Source: Gammaproteobacteria bacterium (lineage in GTDB: Bacteria > Pseudomonadota > Gammaproteobacteria > Pseudomonadales > Pseudohongiellaceae). Taken from it: a stretch of DNA of 64,000 nt. Both the position numbers and the translations under genes were made by a program. Location of the stretch: positions 1,860,001-1,924,000 of the forward strand of contig JAWKZW010000001.1 in NCBI GenBank assembly GCA_041395725.1. The letters run 5' to 3'. Below, piece after piece: positions 34,141 through 43,078 of the stretch. Position 1 is the first letter of the stretch. Each line of letters starts with the position of its first letter. Under the pieces are notes generated by a model. It saw only the letters and a list, made by a program, of their open reading frames with translations, did not search any database and was not told the DNA's origin.

Positions 34141-34479
34141 TCAGGATTGGTTTTTTGCGCACTGGATACACAGGCGCGTTACTGGTACTGCTTTGAGGCG
34201 AAGAAAGGGAATCGGATAACCACAGCCTTCACAATTGCCGGCATCGTTGCTTTCCAGCCATTGCAAGTTGGCCTGGAGCCTTGCCAGTTCCTGCTTCTCG
34301 GCCAGGGTAAGGCGCGATTCCACGGCGGAGCTGATAGTCAGGTCCATGCGTGCCGATTCGTCATCGGGCTGCGGGCCGCTCTCGTGATCGTCCTGCCGCG
34401 AGTTACCGAGCAGAATTTCCAGTGTTTTTATGCGTTCGGTAATCTGGCGCTTGAGGGCCCTCAGTTCAGCAGGACTCAT
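34141..34479 (-). CDS. DksA/TraR-type zinc-finger protein in the ectoine operon
   Basis: A 112-residue protein with an N-terminal coiled coil (LRALKRQITERIKTLEIL; LAEKQELARLQANLQWLES) and a C-terminal four-cysteine finger NCEGCGYPIPFLRLKAVPVT then RLCIQCAKNQ, as in TraR/DksA proteins that bind RNA polymerase through its secondary channel. The acidic D-x-x-D-A tip motif of DksA is not evident. It overlaps the ectD end by 14 bases and is 18 bases before ask, so it is cotranscribed with ectoine synthesis. Role in osmotic control is inferred. Confidence 0.8.
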   Translation of the reverse strand: MSPAELRALKRQITERIKTLEILLGNSRQDDHESGPQPDDESARMDLTISSAVESRLTLAEKQELARLQANLQWLESNDAGNCEGCGYPIPFLRLKAVPVTRLCIQCAKNQS

Positions 34480-35398
34480 CAGCCTGCTCCGACGTTCTCG
34501 CGGTCAGTGGTGTAATACCGTCTCTGCTGCAGAGATACTCCGGACGCGGAGGCAGGTCGCAGAACGGCTCTTCCACCCGATTACTCAGGGCGTTGTAGAC
34601 GAAGAAGACATTTGAGCGTGGAAACGGCGTGATATTGCTGCCCGAGCCATGTAAGACATTGCAATCGAACAGGATGACACTGCCTGGCTTGCCGGTTGCG
34701 GCCACTATGCCGCCTTCGTCGGCCAATTGACGCACTTGCTCATCCGCGGGTACGCCTATGGACTGTTTTATAAGAGACGAACGGAAGTGCTCTGCCGGCG
34801 TCTCCCCCTCGCACGCCACATACTTCTTGTGGGATCCGGGAATCAATAACAGCGGTCCGTTGGTTGCATAGTTTCTGGTCAGTGTTATAGACATGCTGAC
34901 CGCTCGCATTGCCGGCATGCCATCTTCTACGTGCCAGGTCTCGAAATCTGAATGCCAGTAAAATTCCTGGCCTCGGAATCCTGGCTTGTAATTCACCCGG
35001 GACTGATGCATGTAGACCTGGTCGCCCAGGATAAATTGAGCCAGGTCCATGAGCCGGCTGTCAGCAGCAAGCTGGCTGAAGAGAGGACTTTGCTCGTGCA
35101 CCCGGAATACCGAACGAACATCACCACCAGTGGTTTCGCGAATCACCTCATCGGAGTTTCTTGTTTGCAGGCGGTCAACTTCCTCCTGGAAGCGATCCAT
35201 TTCCTGTGCATCGAACACATCATCTAGTATCAGAAATCCGTCTTCCCGGTAACGGTGCAACAGTTCACTGCTCAAAGGGCAGGCAAAAGAAGACGGATAG
35301 ATTACCGGGTCCAGGCGTTCCAGAAAGCGGCCGCCCGGACAGCTGCGGGATGGATAGAAATCCTCTCTGCTGCGTTTTTTAGGGAGTGGGTAACTCAT
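34466..35398 (-). CDS. ectD: Ectoine 5-hydroxylase
   Basis: A 310-residue Fe(II)/2-oxoglutarate dioxygenase converting ectoine to 5-hydroxyectoine. The iron ligands are visible in YWHSDFETWH (H-x-D) and VLHGSGSN (distal His); FRVHEQSPLFSQLA and MHQSRVNYKPGFRGQEFYWH are EctD signature regions. Length matches the family. It lies 19 bases behind ectC and overlaps the following DksA-type gene, consistent with a single operon. Confidence 0.96.
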   Translation of the reverse strand: MSYPLPKKRSREDFYPSRSCPGGRFLERLDPVIYPSSFACPLSSELLHRYREDGFLILDDVFDAQEMDRFQEEVDRLQTRNSDEVIRETTGGDVRSVFRVHEQSPLFSQLAADSRLMDLAQFILGDQVYMHQSRVNYKPGFRGQEFYWHSDFETWHVEDGMPAMRAVSMSITLTRNYATNGPLLLIPGSHKKYVACEGETPAEHFRSSLIKQSIGVPADEQVRQLADEGGIVAATGKPGSVILFDCNVLHGSGSNITPFPRSNVFFVYNALSNRVEEPFCDLPPRPEYLCSRDGITPLTARTSEQADESC

Positions 35399-35417
35399 AG
35401 AATAAATCTGAAGCTCC

Positions 35418-35822
35418 TTATGCAGTTACGGCTTCGGCCTCAAGTTCATAGGCCCCCTCGGCATTGTGGACTTCCCTGCCGTTCAGTGGCGGATTGAAAA
35501 CGCAGGCCATCTTCATTTCGCAGAACGCGCGCAGAATGTGCCTGTCGTGTTTGTCCAGGTTATACAGAGTGCCCGGCTTGATCGGATAGATTCGACCGTC
35601 GTCGATGGTTTCAATTTCCCCCTCACCGGCTATGCAATAGACCGATTCCAGATGATTCTTATAATGCATCTGAAAATCCGCGCCTTTGTAGATGGTGGTT
35701 ATATGGAAGGAAAACCCCATACAGTCATCCTTCAGAAGTAACCGGGTGCTTTCCCAGTTGCCATCCGGGGAAATCACCCTCCGGTCGGTCGTCGCCGCGT
35801 CCTGCAGGTTTCGTACAATCAT
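35418..35822 (-). CDS. ectC: Ectoine synthase
   Basis: A 134-residue cupin enzyme that cyclises N-gamma-acetyl-diaminobutyrate to ectoine. Family sequences [60 protein letters not shown] and [20 protein letters not shown] are all present, including the metal-site Glu, Tyr and His. It is 46 bases behind ectB. Confidence 0.97.
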   Translation of the reverse strand: MIVRNLQDAATTDRRVISPDGNWESTRLLLKDDCMGFSFHITTIYKGADFQMHYKNHLESVYCIAGEGEIETIDDGRIYPIKPGTLYNLDKHDRHILRAFCEMKMACVFNPPLNGREVHNAEGAYELEAEAVTA

Positions 35823-35868
35823 TGTCTCTAGCTCTCCTGGAAGTATCTGTTCAGTAGTCTGTTCTGGT

Positions 35869-37209
35869 TCAGGCGACTTTCTTTTCGATCTTTTCTGCTA
35901 TCCCATGCCGACCGATCCATGAGTCCAGGTAGTCGACGGGTTCGGGGATGGAATCCTCCCCCGCGCAGATGTCCCGAATAGCATGCTCAAGAATATCCAA
36001 ACCTCTGGCGAGGTTCTCGTCACTGATGGTCAAGGGGCAGAGGATCTTCACAACATGATCGTCGGCGCCACTGGTTTCGATAATCAGACCCAACTTGAAT
36101 GCTTTCCGGGTTATAGCCCCCGCGAGCTCACCGTTTACACAGTTGATGCCCTGAAACATGCCACGGCCGCGGGTGGTAAAATTACCCTCGCCGTATTTTT
36201 CCACGATGGCACTGAGCCGCCCGGAGACATAATCACCCTTTCGTTGAATCTGCCTGGAGAAGCCGTCATCACTCCAGAAGTGATCGATCGCAGTCTTTGC
36301 TGTTACGAATGCCAGGTTGTTACCTCGAAATGTGCCGTTGTGTTCACCCGGCTTCCACTGATCCAGGCTCGGCTTGAAAAGCACTACCGCGAAGGGCAGG
36401 CCGTATCCACTCAGCGATTTGGAGAGGGTAATCATGTCGGGATCGATGCCAGCCTTTTCGAAACTGAAATAAGTTCCGGTTCGGCCACAACCGGCCTGTA
36501 TGTCATCGATGATCAGCAGGATGTCATGTTTCTTGCAGATCCGGTCCAGGTTGCGAAGCCACTCGAACGAAGCAGTCTGAATACCTCCCTCGCCCTGAAC
36601 CGTTTCAACCAGAACTGCCGCCGGCAGATCAATGCCGCTGCTGGAGTCGGACAGAACCTTGTCCAGGTAAGCGATGGTGTCGATACCTTCTCCGAGATAA
36701 CCGTCGTAGGGCATTCTGCTGCTACCGGTCAGAGATACACCCGAGGCACCCCGATGATGGGAGTTACCTGTTGCAGCGAGAGCGCCAAGAGTCACACCAT
36801 GAAAGCCGTTGGTGAAAGAGATAATATTCTCGCGCCCGGTAACGTTCCGCGCCAGTTTCAGCGCGGCCTCGACTGCATTGGTGCCAGTGGGGCCGGTGAA
36901 TTGCAGAACATAGTCCATGCTACGCGGTTTAAGTATCCTGTCGTTGAATGACTGCAGGAATTCACCCTTCGCACGGGTATGCAGGTCCAGGCCGTGCGTG
37001 ATCCCATCAGCGTTTATATAGTCGAGTAACTTTTCCTTGAAAATCGGATTATTGTGGCCGTAATTCAAAGTGCCGGCGCCGGCCAGGAAGTCCAGGTACT
37101 GATTACCTTCCTCATCGTAAAGGTGTTCGCCCTTGGCTTTGTTAAAGACGCGCGGGAAAGACCGTGCGTAACTCTGTACTTCCGATTCTATTTCTTCAAA
37201 TATTTTCAT
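35869..37209 (-). CDS. ectB: Diaminobutyrate--2-oxoglutarate aminotransferase
   Basis: A 446-residue class III PLP aminotransferase that makes L-2,4-diaminobutyrate from aspartate-semialdehyde. Hallmarks are [50 protein letters not shown] with the PLP Asp, and [19 protein letters not shown] with the Schiff-base Lys. It is preceded by ectA (84 bases) and followed by ectC. Confidence 0.97.
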   Translation of the reverse strand: MKIFEEIESEVQSYARSFPRVFNKAKGEHLYDEEGNQYLDFLAGAGTLNYGHNNPIFKEKLLDYINADGITHGLDLHTRAKGEFLQSFNDRILKPRSMDYVLQFTGPTGTNAVEAALKLARNVTGRENIISFTNGFHGVTLGALAATGNSHHRGASGVSLTGSSRMPYDGYLGEGIDTIAYLDKVLSDSSSGIDLPAAVLVETVQGEGGIQTASFEWLRNLDRICKKHDILLIIDDIQAGCGRTGTYFSFEKAGIDPDMITLSKSLSGYGLPFAVVLFKPSLDQWKPGEHNGTFRGNNLAFVTAKTAIDHFWSDDGFSRQIQRKGDYVSGRLSAIVEKYGEGNFTTRGRGMFQGINCVNGELAGAITRKAFKLGLIIETSGADDHVVKILCPLTISDENLARGLDILEHAIRDICAGEDSIPEPVDYLDSWIGRHGIAEKIEKKVA

Positions 37210-37293
37210 TAACCACTCTCCTTGGTTATCAGTGAAAGAACTGGTTGCTCGGTTTATTGCCGAGTCAGGCCGGTCCAGACCGGCGCCCGAGTG

Positions 37294-37794
37294 TCAGAGA
37301 CCAATGGGCCCGATGCGGACCAATCGTTCCGATTCATGTTTATCATTGAAATGGGTTTGTTTGTCGAAAAGCACCGATGACTGAATGTCAGCGTCCAGGC
37401 TTGCTGCGAAGGACTGAAACAGCGCCCAGGAAGGTGCGTTGGATTCAGTGATGGTGGTTTCGAGCCAGCGTACATTCTGACAATCAGTGCGGTTGAGGAT
37501 GTGGGAAAGCATCCGGGTAGCCAGACCCCGGCCCCGGGCAGGTTCGCCGACAGCGACCTGCCAGATGAACAATGTATCGGGTTGCTCAGGCTTCAGGTAG
37601 CCAGAGACAAAGCCTGCCAGTTCCTGATTGATTTCCGCAGCAACAGAGGTGCTGGCAAAGTGCGTGCACTGCAACAGATTGCAGTAGATTGAATTGGTGT
37701 CAAGGGGCGGGCAGTTTGCCACGAGATTGTGAACCTGGGCGCCATCTGCACTGATCGGTGCCCTGAAAGAGACGCTCTCTTGGTCTTTGTTCAT
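37294..37794 (-). CDS. ectA: Diaminobutyrate acetyltransferase
   Basis: A 166-residue GNAT acetyltransferase, the second ectoine-specific step. It shows SFRAPISADGAQVHNLVANC and PLDTNSIYCNLLQCTHFAST at the N-terminus, the acetyl-CoA loop VAVGEPARGRGLATRMLSHI, and TTITESNAPSWALFQSFAAS. It is the first gene of the ectA-B-C-D-zincfinger-ask operon. Upstream, GGAGG lies 20 bases before the ATG, farther than usual, and the leader contains the heptanucleotide repeat at 37884-37967. Confidence 0.96.
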   Translation of the reverse strand: MNKDQESVSFRAPISADGAQVHNLVANCPPLDTNSIYCNLLQCTHFASTSVAAEINQELAGFVSGYLKPEQPDTLFIWQVAVGEPARGRGLATRMLSHILNRTDCQNVRWLETTITESNAPSWALFQSFAASLDADIQSSVLFDKQTHFNDKHESERLVRIGPIGL

Positions 37795-37883
37795 AATAAA
37801 AATCTTTTTTTCATCCTCCGAAAAGTATTCTGCTTATGTGCCAGGCGTTTGATTGCCTGACTCGCTGTGCTGTTTATCATCAG

Positions 37884-37967
37884 GCTGATTGCTGATTGCT
37901 GATTGCTGATTGCTGATTGCTGATTGCTGATTGCTGATTGCTGATTGCTGATTGCTGATTGCTGATT
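37884..37967. repeat. Heptanucleotide microsatellite, 12 perfect units, upstream of ectA
   Basis: GCTGATT is repeated twelve times without interruption (read AATCAGC on the ectA strand), 90-173 bases upstream of the ectA start codon. Long perfect short repeats change copy number by slippage. Seven is not a multiple of three, but no reading frame uses it here, so any effect would be on promoter or leader spacing. Confidence 0.97.
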
Positions 37968-38014
37968 GGTTGAAGTAATTCAGGCAGCGGAAATACCGCT
38001 AAATATGACCCTAT

Positions 38015-38033
38015 CTCAAACTCGGAGTTTGAG
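38015..38033. promoter_or_regulatory. Perfect 19-bp palindrome upstream of ectA (operator candidate)
   Basis: CTCAAACTCGGAGTTTGAG is a 9-bp inverted repeat around one base, typical in size for MarR- or TetR-type operators. On the ectA strand it lies between a possible promoter at 38092-38120 and the heptanucleotide repeat. Many ectoine operons have a MarR-type regulator (EctR); none is encoded here. Confidence 0.5.
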
Positions 38034-38091
38034 AAAAGCTGCTGCACAATAATTGCAGCATCAATGTCAATGAGGTGGAGCATTATACATA

Positions 38092-38120
38092 ACTGTCGCA
38101 CTTTTGTACATTGAGCGAGT
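38092..38120 (-). promoter_or_regulatory. ectA: Possible sigma-70 promoter for the ectoine operon
   Basis: Read on the minus strand, TGTACA, a 17-base spacer and TATAAT are spaced as a sigma-70 promoter. Transcription from here would give a leader of about 290 bases containing the palindrome and the heptanucleotide repeat. The rest of the gap to 38613 shows no gene. Confidence 0.4.
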
Positions 38121-38613
38121 TTGCATCGCAATGACAGGTATCGCCATTGACATCTGAATCTTGTCGCGTCATTCCTGATTCCGTCTTATGCGGCGAGTAA
38201 GTGGCTATTAAAGGGGTCATGTCAAACAATAAATGGAGCCGTCAATGTGAGCGAGTGCTGGCGCTGCTGTGTAGAGAAGAGAATTGTTTGAATTCTGTTG
38301 ATCTGACTGCCAGGAGCAAGGAGTCAGGCGCTTCTCTGCCGCCGAGTCGAACTCCTGCCTGGCGGGAGACGCAATGCATCCAGGCAATGATTTGGTATTG
38401 AGCCTGGGATGCTCACTGGCAAGGAGTTGCCCTGTGGACACTCTAAATTGGGTTAGCTGAGAGGGCACTGTTGAGGTAAGATCTGTGCAAAGGTTTCTCG
38501 CGGGTTAGGGAGGCTTTGATTAATTACCATTCTTGGTTGTCCTGTCGAGACCAGGCAGTCAAAGAGAGTAAAACGGCAATCAAAAATCAATAATAAAAAC
38601 CGGAGGCCAGGCC

Positions 38614-39819
38614 ATGAAGAACCGCCTGTTGATTCTGCTGACAAGCACAGCCCTGCTCGTTTCCGGCGGCGTGTTGGCGCAGCGTAGCAGCCCTGATCCG
38701 TTACCCATCGATGAGCCTTTGCTCCTCACCACAGCGGAAGTCCCGAAACTCCGGGTTGTACCGCTGGTTACCGGTCTTGCCAACCCTTACGCCATGGCGT
38801 TTCGCGACAATGGCGACATCCTGGTCACTGAGCGTTACAGCGGCAGGTTACGGCTGATTCGGGATGGTCGGCTGGTGCAGGAGCCTATCCTGGGAGTACC
38901 GCAGGTTTATGGAGACATCTTTCGGGCGGGCCTGATGGATGTAGTCTTGCACCCCGAGGACGACAGCCTGGTCTATCTGACCTACACCAAGCCAATTACT
39001 GTCGGTGAGGAAGCAACCCAGACGGTGGCGCTGGCCCGCGGGCGCCTGGTCGAAGACCGGCTTACCGACGTGCAGGATATATTCGTTGCCAAACAGATTG
39101 ATGAAGGCATAGCTGGCTCGGTCATGCATTTCGCGCCGGACAATACCTTGTTTGTCTCGGTAGGGGGCGCCTATGCGTATCAGGGCATTGGTGAACTGGC
39201 CCAGGATCCGGCTGTGCACTATGGCAAACTGTTACGGCTTAATGATGACGGCAGCGCAGCGGCAGACAATCCCTTTGTAGACAGCGGTGAATACCTGCCG
39301 GAGGTTTATTCCGTCGGTCATCGGAACCAGATGGGTCTGACATTCCACCCGCAGACCGGGGCGCTGTGGGCCAGCGAGAACGGGCCCCAGGGCGGTGACG
39401 AGATCAATATTATCGAACCGGGCCAGAACTATGGCTGGCCGCTGGTGTCCTTCAGTCGCCATTACCGCGGCGACTGGATTGCCGGTGAGCCGGGCCACGC
39501 CAGCTTTCGCAGTCCAGAGGTGTTGTTCTGGCCGTCAATTGCACCTTCGGAGATCACGTTCTACACCGGCGACCGTATTCCCGCCTGGCAGGGTAACCTG
39601 TTTGTGGGGTCCATGATGACCGGGCGCATCCCCGGGACCGGCCACCTGGTGCGGATTGTGTTTAATTCCCGTGGCCAGGAAATTCGCCGGGAGAATCTGT
39701 TAACGGAACTGCGGTCGCGGATCCGTGAGGTTCAGCAGGGCCCGGATGGCTTTCTGTACGTGCTGACCGATGAGGATAATGGTGCCCTGCTGCGCCTGGA
39801 AGCGGTTCCCGCTGATTGA
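38614..39819 (+). CDS. Exported PQQ-type sugar dehydrogenase (GSDH family)
   Basis: A 401-residue protein with a signal peptide (MKNRLLILLTSTALLVSGGV, cleavage after LAQ). It has the six-blade propeller pattern of glucose/sorbosone dehydrogenases: GLANPYAMAFRDNGDILVTE, GLMDVVLHPEDDSLVYLTYT, YSVGHRNQMGLTFHPQTGAL, WASENGPQGGDEINIIEPGQ and NYGWP. In the family, PQQ binds through Arg and Lys residues on top of the propeller. Substrate is probably an aldose, but not certain. The next gene starts 65 bases after the stop, probably in the same transcript. Confidence 0.88.
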   Translation: MKNRLLILLTSTALLVSGGVLAQRSSPDPLPIDEPLLLTTAEVPKLRVVPLVTGLANPYAMAFRDNGDILVTERYSGRLRLIRDGRLVQEPILGVPQVYGDIFRAGLMDVVLHPEDDSLVYLTYTKPITVGEEATQTVALARGRLVEDRLTDVQDIFVAKQIDEGIAGSVMHFAPDNTLFVSVGGAYAYQGIGELAQDPAVHYGKLLRLNDDGSAAADNPFVDSGEYLPEVYSVGHRNQMGLTFHPQTGALWASENGPQGGDEINIIEPGQNYGWPLVSFSRHYRGDWIAGEPGHASFRSPEVLFWPSIAPSEITFYTGDRIPAWQGNLFVGSMMTGRIPGTGHLVRIVFNSRGQEIRRENLLTELRSRIREVQQGPDGFLYVLTDEDNGALLRLEAVPAD

Positions 39820-39884
39820 GCGGCTTTTGGGCGGACTGTCCAGTGCCAATCGAAGGTGCCCTGACAATTTCCGGGAGGTATACC

Positions 39885-40325
39885 GTGCAAGACGGGTCAA
39901 ATACTGGACTGGATACCTGGCTTTTGCGGGCCGGCATCCTGCTGTTTTTGCTGGGTTTACTGGGAGGCTTCATGCTGCCTCTGATGGAAAACTCCCGCAT
40001 GGGGCTCAGCAGTCATCTGGAGGGTGTCATGAACGGCACCTTTCTGGTGGTGCTTGGCCTGGCCTGGGGGCGCCTGTCCCTGGGAGCTGCCGTACAAAAG
40101 GTGTTGTTTGCTGTGGTGGTCTACGGAACTTATGCTAACTGGCTGGCGACTCAGCTGGCAGGGTTCTGGGGCGCTGGCACAACAATGATGCCCATCGCCG
40201 GCGGCGAAATGGCCGGGTCCGCCCTGCAGGAAGGGTTAATAGTGTTCGCCCTGGTTTCGCTGTCGGTCGGAATGATCGTGGCCTGCCTGATAACCCTTTG
40301 GGGGCTGCGTGGCGGGAAGGCGTAA
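39885..40325 (+). CDS. Small membrane protein resembling hydroxylaminobenzene mutases
   Basis: A 146-residue protein with four hydrophobic segments. The GTG at 39885 is preferred because GGGAGG stands seven bases before it; a TTG at 39816 overlapping the previous stop has no such site. LMENSRMGLSSHLEGVMNGT, FLVVLGLAWGRLSL and VVYGTYANWLATQLAGFWGA recall the HabB family of hydroxylaminobenzene mutases and related membrane proteins. Enzymatic activity is not implied; most relatives are uncharacterised. Confidence 0.68.
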   Translation: MQDGSNTGLDTWLLRAGILLFLLGLLGGFMLPLMENSRMGLSSHLEGVMNGTFLVVLGLAWGRLSLGAAVQKVLFAVVVYGTYANWLATQLAGFWGAGTTMMPIAGGEMAGSALQEGLIVFALVSLSVGMIVACLITLWGLRGGKA

Positions 40326-40354
40326 AGCCGGCTGCGCAATCGTGGCAGGGAAGC

Positions 40355-40377
40355 AGCGGCAGCGCTACGCTGCCGCT
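40355..40377. terminator. Perfect hairpin between converging genes
   Basis: AGCGGCAGCG and CGCTGCCGCT form a 10-bp stem around CTA, midway between the ends of the small membrane gene and ctpA. No T-run follows on either strand, so it is only a possible terminator. Confidence 0.35.
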
Positions 40378-40387
40378 CTCGGGTATG

Positions 40388-41728
40388 TCAGTCGATCAGC
40401 TCGGCAGTCTGGGTAAAGCCGCGCGGGCTTCGCTTCATGCCGAAGGCATTGATGCCCTTCAACAGGTTCAGTGCCTCGTTCAGGGGATAATCATTGACCA
40501 GGATCTGCTGCGCGCTTATCTCAGGGCGGACATCCGGGTTCTCTGTGGTGCTTTCCAGGTGACCTTGCAGATCAGCCTCGGAATAGGCAGCGGTGCTGCG
40601 GTCCAGCCTGGTTACCAGGGCTTCTTCCACGGTGATATCCGGTTCAATACCGAAAGCCTGGATAGAGCGCCCGGATGGCGTGTAATAAAGGGACGTCGTC
40701 AGCTTGATGGCGCGGTCGTCACTGAGAGGCAGGACCGTCTGCACGGAACCCTTGCCGAAACTGCGATTGCCCATGATGATGGCCCGGCCATGATCCTGCA
40801 GAGCGCCGGCAACGATTTCCGACGCCGAGGCCGAGCCCTCATTGATCAGCACCACCAGCGGGGTGTCGCCACCCGGGTTACTGCGGGTGGCTTCAAAGGC
40901 CATGTCACTCTCCGACAGGCGCCCCTTGGTGGAGACGATGGTTCCTTCGGAAATGAATGCATCCACTACCGCAACTGAGGCTGGCAGCACGCCGCCCGGG
41001 TTATTACGCAGATCCAGTACCAGGCCCTTCAGCTCCTGATTGTCCTCGCGCAGAGATTCGATGGCGTCCACCACCTCGTCGCCGGTATTGGAGCGGAACT
41101 GGGCGATGCGGATATAGCCGTAGCCCGGCTCCAGGCTGCGGTTCCTGACGCTGGCTACCGAAATCACTTCCCGGGTGATGGTCACGTCAAAGGGTGCTGG
41201 CTGACCGTCCCGTACGATCGTAATGGTCACGTCCGTGCCCGGTTCGCCGCGCATCATGCCTGCGGCCTCTTCGGGTAGTATCTCCTGCAGGGGCTGGCCA
41301 TCGATACGAATGATGAGGTCGCCCGCCTGGATGCCGGCACGATCGGCAGGAGTCCCATCGATGGGGCTGATTACCCGGATGTAACCGTTTTCCTGGCCCA
41401 CTTCAACCCCCAGGCCGCCAAACTCACCGGTGGTGGTCTCCTGCAGGCTGTCGTATTCGCTTGCTGCCAGGTAAGCAGAATGTGGGTCCAGTCCCGCCAG
41501 CATGCCGCGGATGGCATTCTCCAGGAGCACTTCGTCGTCCACTGGTTCCACGTAGGACATGCGGATTCGGTCCAGCGCCTGGGTAAACATCCGCACCTCT
41601 TCCAGCGGTAAAGGGAGCTGTGTTGCCTGTGCCTGCCGTTGCCCGGACGCCGCCAGCGACATACAGGCAGTCACCGCTGCCAGTCCCAGCGTGGTCAGTT
41701 GGCGTTTCAAAGACTGCATTTCAATCAT
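40388..41728 (-). CDS. ctpA: C-terminal processing protease (S41 family, CtpA-like)
   Basis: A 446-residue periplasmic S41 protease. It starts with a signal-type segment (SLKRQLTTLGLAAVTACMSL), then a helical region, a PDZ domain (FGGLGVEVGQENGYIRVISP ... AGDLIIRIDGQPL), and a catalytic core with LVLDLRNNPGG, VLINEGSASASEIVAGALQD (Ser nucleophile) and GNRSFGKGSVQ (Lys general base). ATG 41728 is chosen over upstream in-frame starts with no ribosome site. It is the third gene behind gpmI and envC, a common cell-envelope arrangement. Confidence 0.92.
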   Translation of the reverse strand: MIEMQSLKRQLTTLGLAAVTACMSLAASGQRQAQATQLPLPLEEVRMFTQALDRIRMSYVEPVDDEVLLENAIRGMLAGLDPHSAYLAASEYDSLQETTTGEFGGLGVEVGQENGYIRVISPIDGTPADRAGIQAGDLIIRIDGQPLQEILPEEAAGMMRGEPGTDVTITIVRDGQPAPFDVTITREVISVASVRNRSLEPGYGYIRIAQFRSNTGDEVVDAIESLREDNQELKGLVLDLRNNPGGVLPASVAVVDAFISEGTIVSTKGRLSESDMAFEATRSNPGGDTPLVVLINEGSASASEIVAGALQDHGRAIIMGNRSFGKGSVQTVLPLSDDRAIKLTTSLYYTPSGRSIQAFGIEPDITVEEALVTRLDRSTAAYSEADLQGHLESTTENPDVRPEISAQQILVNDYPLNEALNLLKGINAFGMKRSPRGFTQTAELID

Positions 41729-41894
41729 GTTATCTGCCCGCTCATAGGAAAGAATCTTCAGCAAAAACCGCTGGTAACCGGGTCGTGTACCGGTGCCTGG
41801 TGGCAATGCTGTCTATCGTTTCAGGTTACGTCCTGGCGCGCAATGCCGGTTGTCGCAAATTATACAGGCCTCGGACAACGACCAGCGCCGCCAG

Positions 41895-43064
41895 TTAAAA
41901 ATTTCCCGGTGCCAGCCACTCCGCCGGATTCTGCGGCCTGCCATTGTAGCGTATTTCAAAGTAGATGCCGGTTTCCCGTTGCCCACCGCTGTTGCCGGTG
42001 GTAGCGATCACCGAGCCAGCTTCGACCCGGCTGCCCCGTTCACGGGTCAGCGTTTCATTGTGGCCGTAAAGGCTCAGGTAGCCATCCCCGTGATCGAGGA
42101 TGATCAACAGACCGGAGCCTCGCAACCAGTCGGCGAACACGACGCGACCACCGTGCACGGCACGGACCGGACTCCCTGCGGTGCCGCCGATGAGAATGCC
42201 CTGGCGCTGCAGATCACCGTTGCCGTAAGGTTCGTTGAAGCGGGCCAGCAGCGAGCCTTCGCCAGGTAACGGCAGCTGGCCTTTGCGTTGTGCGAAGGGC
42301 TCGTCACTGCCGGGCACCGGGGCGGTTTCCATGGCCTGTTGCACCTGGTCGATCAGCGTCTGCAGGGCCTCGCGGTCGGCAAGCAATCCCTCCAGCTCCC
42401 GGCCGCGCAGGTCGATGGCTGAGTCCAGCTCGGCTAGCGCCTGCTGGCGGACCAGCCGTTCCTGTTCCAGTTGGGCAAGCTGGGCATCGAGTGACAGCTG
42501 CTCGGCGCTGAGGCCGCGATTGACTGACTCGAGTTCCCGTTCGGTTGCGGACAGGCTGGTAAGGGTGAGTTGGTACTCACGTACCTTCTCGAGTCGGTCC
42601 TGGTTGATCAACTGATAGTAGTAGAGCATTCGCGCCGCTTCCGCAGGGTCGTTCTGGTTCAACACCAGCTTGACGGTACTTTGCGAGCCTTCCCGGTAAG
42701 CAGCGCGAACCAGCTGTCTGATCAGTGTCATCTGCCCGGCCTGCTGAGTAACGAGAGCCTGCTGTTGCTGTTGCAATGTCTGCAACCGGGTTCTGCCTGC
42801 GGCAATGAGCTGCCGGGTGTCTGCGATGCGGCTGGCGAGCAGGGCAAGGCGCTGTTCCGCTTCCTGCAGGCGGGCTTCGGCCGCAGGGCGTTGTTGCCTG
42901 GTCTGTTCCAGCCAGGCCTCGATCCGACCGATTGCCTGATTTATCTGAGCGAGATCTTCCTCTGCAGGTGCTGACTCGGCTGCTGTCAGGCCACCCGGCA
43001 GGCCGGCTCCGAGCAGCAGGGTGACCAGTAGCCGGAGCAGGCAGTCGGGAAGCGGCGCTGCCAC
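41895..43064 (-). CDS. envC: EnvC-like murein hydrolase activator
   Basis: A 389-residue protein: signal peptide (LLRLLVTLLLGAGLPGGLTA), a long coiled coil (about residues 35-260, Gln/Leu/Arg rich), and a C-terminal LytM/M23 domain. The first zinc-binding His and Asp of active M23 enzymes are missing (RQGILIGGTAGSPV in their place), while LDHGDGYLSLYGHNETL remains. Such degenerate LytM domains activate amidases in septum splitting rather than cutting peptidoglycan. Gap to gpmI is 14 bases. Confidence 0.92.
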   Translation of the reverse strand: MAAPLPDCLLRLLVTLLLGAGLPGGLTAAESAPAEEDLAQINQAIGRIEAWLEQTRQQRPAAEARLQEAEQRLALLASRIADTRQLIAAGRTRLQTLQQQQQALVTQQAGQMTLIRQLVRAAYREGSQSTVKLVLNQNDPAEAARMLYYYQLINQDRLEKVREYQLTLTSLSATERELESVNRGLSAEQLSLDAQLAQLEQERLVRQQALAELDSAIDLRGRELEGLLADREALQTLIDQVQQAMETAPVPGSDEPFAQRKGQLPLPGEGSLLARFNEPYGNGDLQRQGILIGGTAGSPVRAVHGGRVVFADWLRGSGLLIILDHGDGYLSLYGHNETLTRERGSRVEAGSVIATTGNSGGQRETGIYFEIRYNGRPQNPAEWLAPGNF

Positions 43065-43078
43065 CAGGCAGGTCTCTG

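Noticed and set aside
33280..34515. 411-codon frame antisense to the aspartokinase, zinc-finger gene and part of ectD.
   Set aside because: It crosses several well-supported genes on the other strand and shows no recognisable domain.
37800..37822. Seven-codon leader frame whose stop overlaps the ectA start.
   Set aside because: Its ATG directly abuts GGAGG, leaving no workable ribosome-site spacing.
37884..37967. The 7-bp repeat as a CRISPR-like array.
   Set aside because: The units are contiguous without spacers and far too short; it is a microsatellite.
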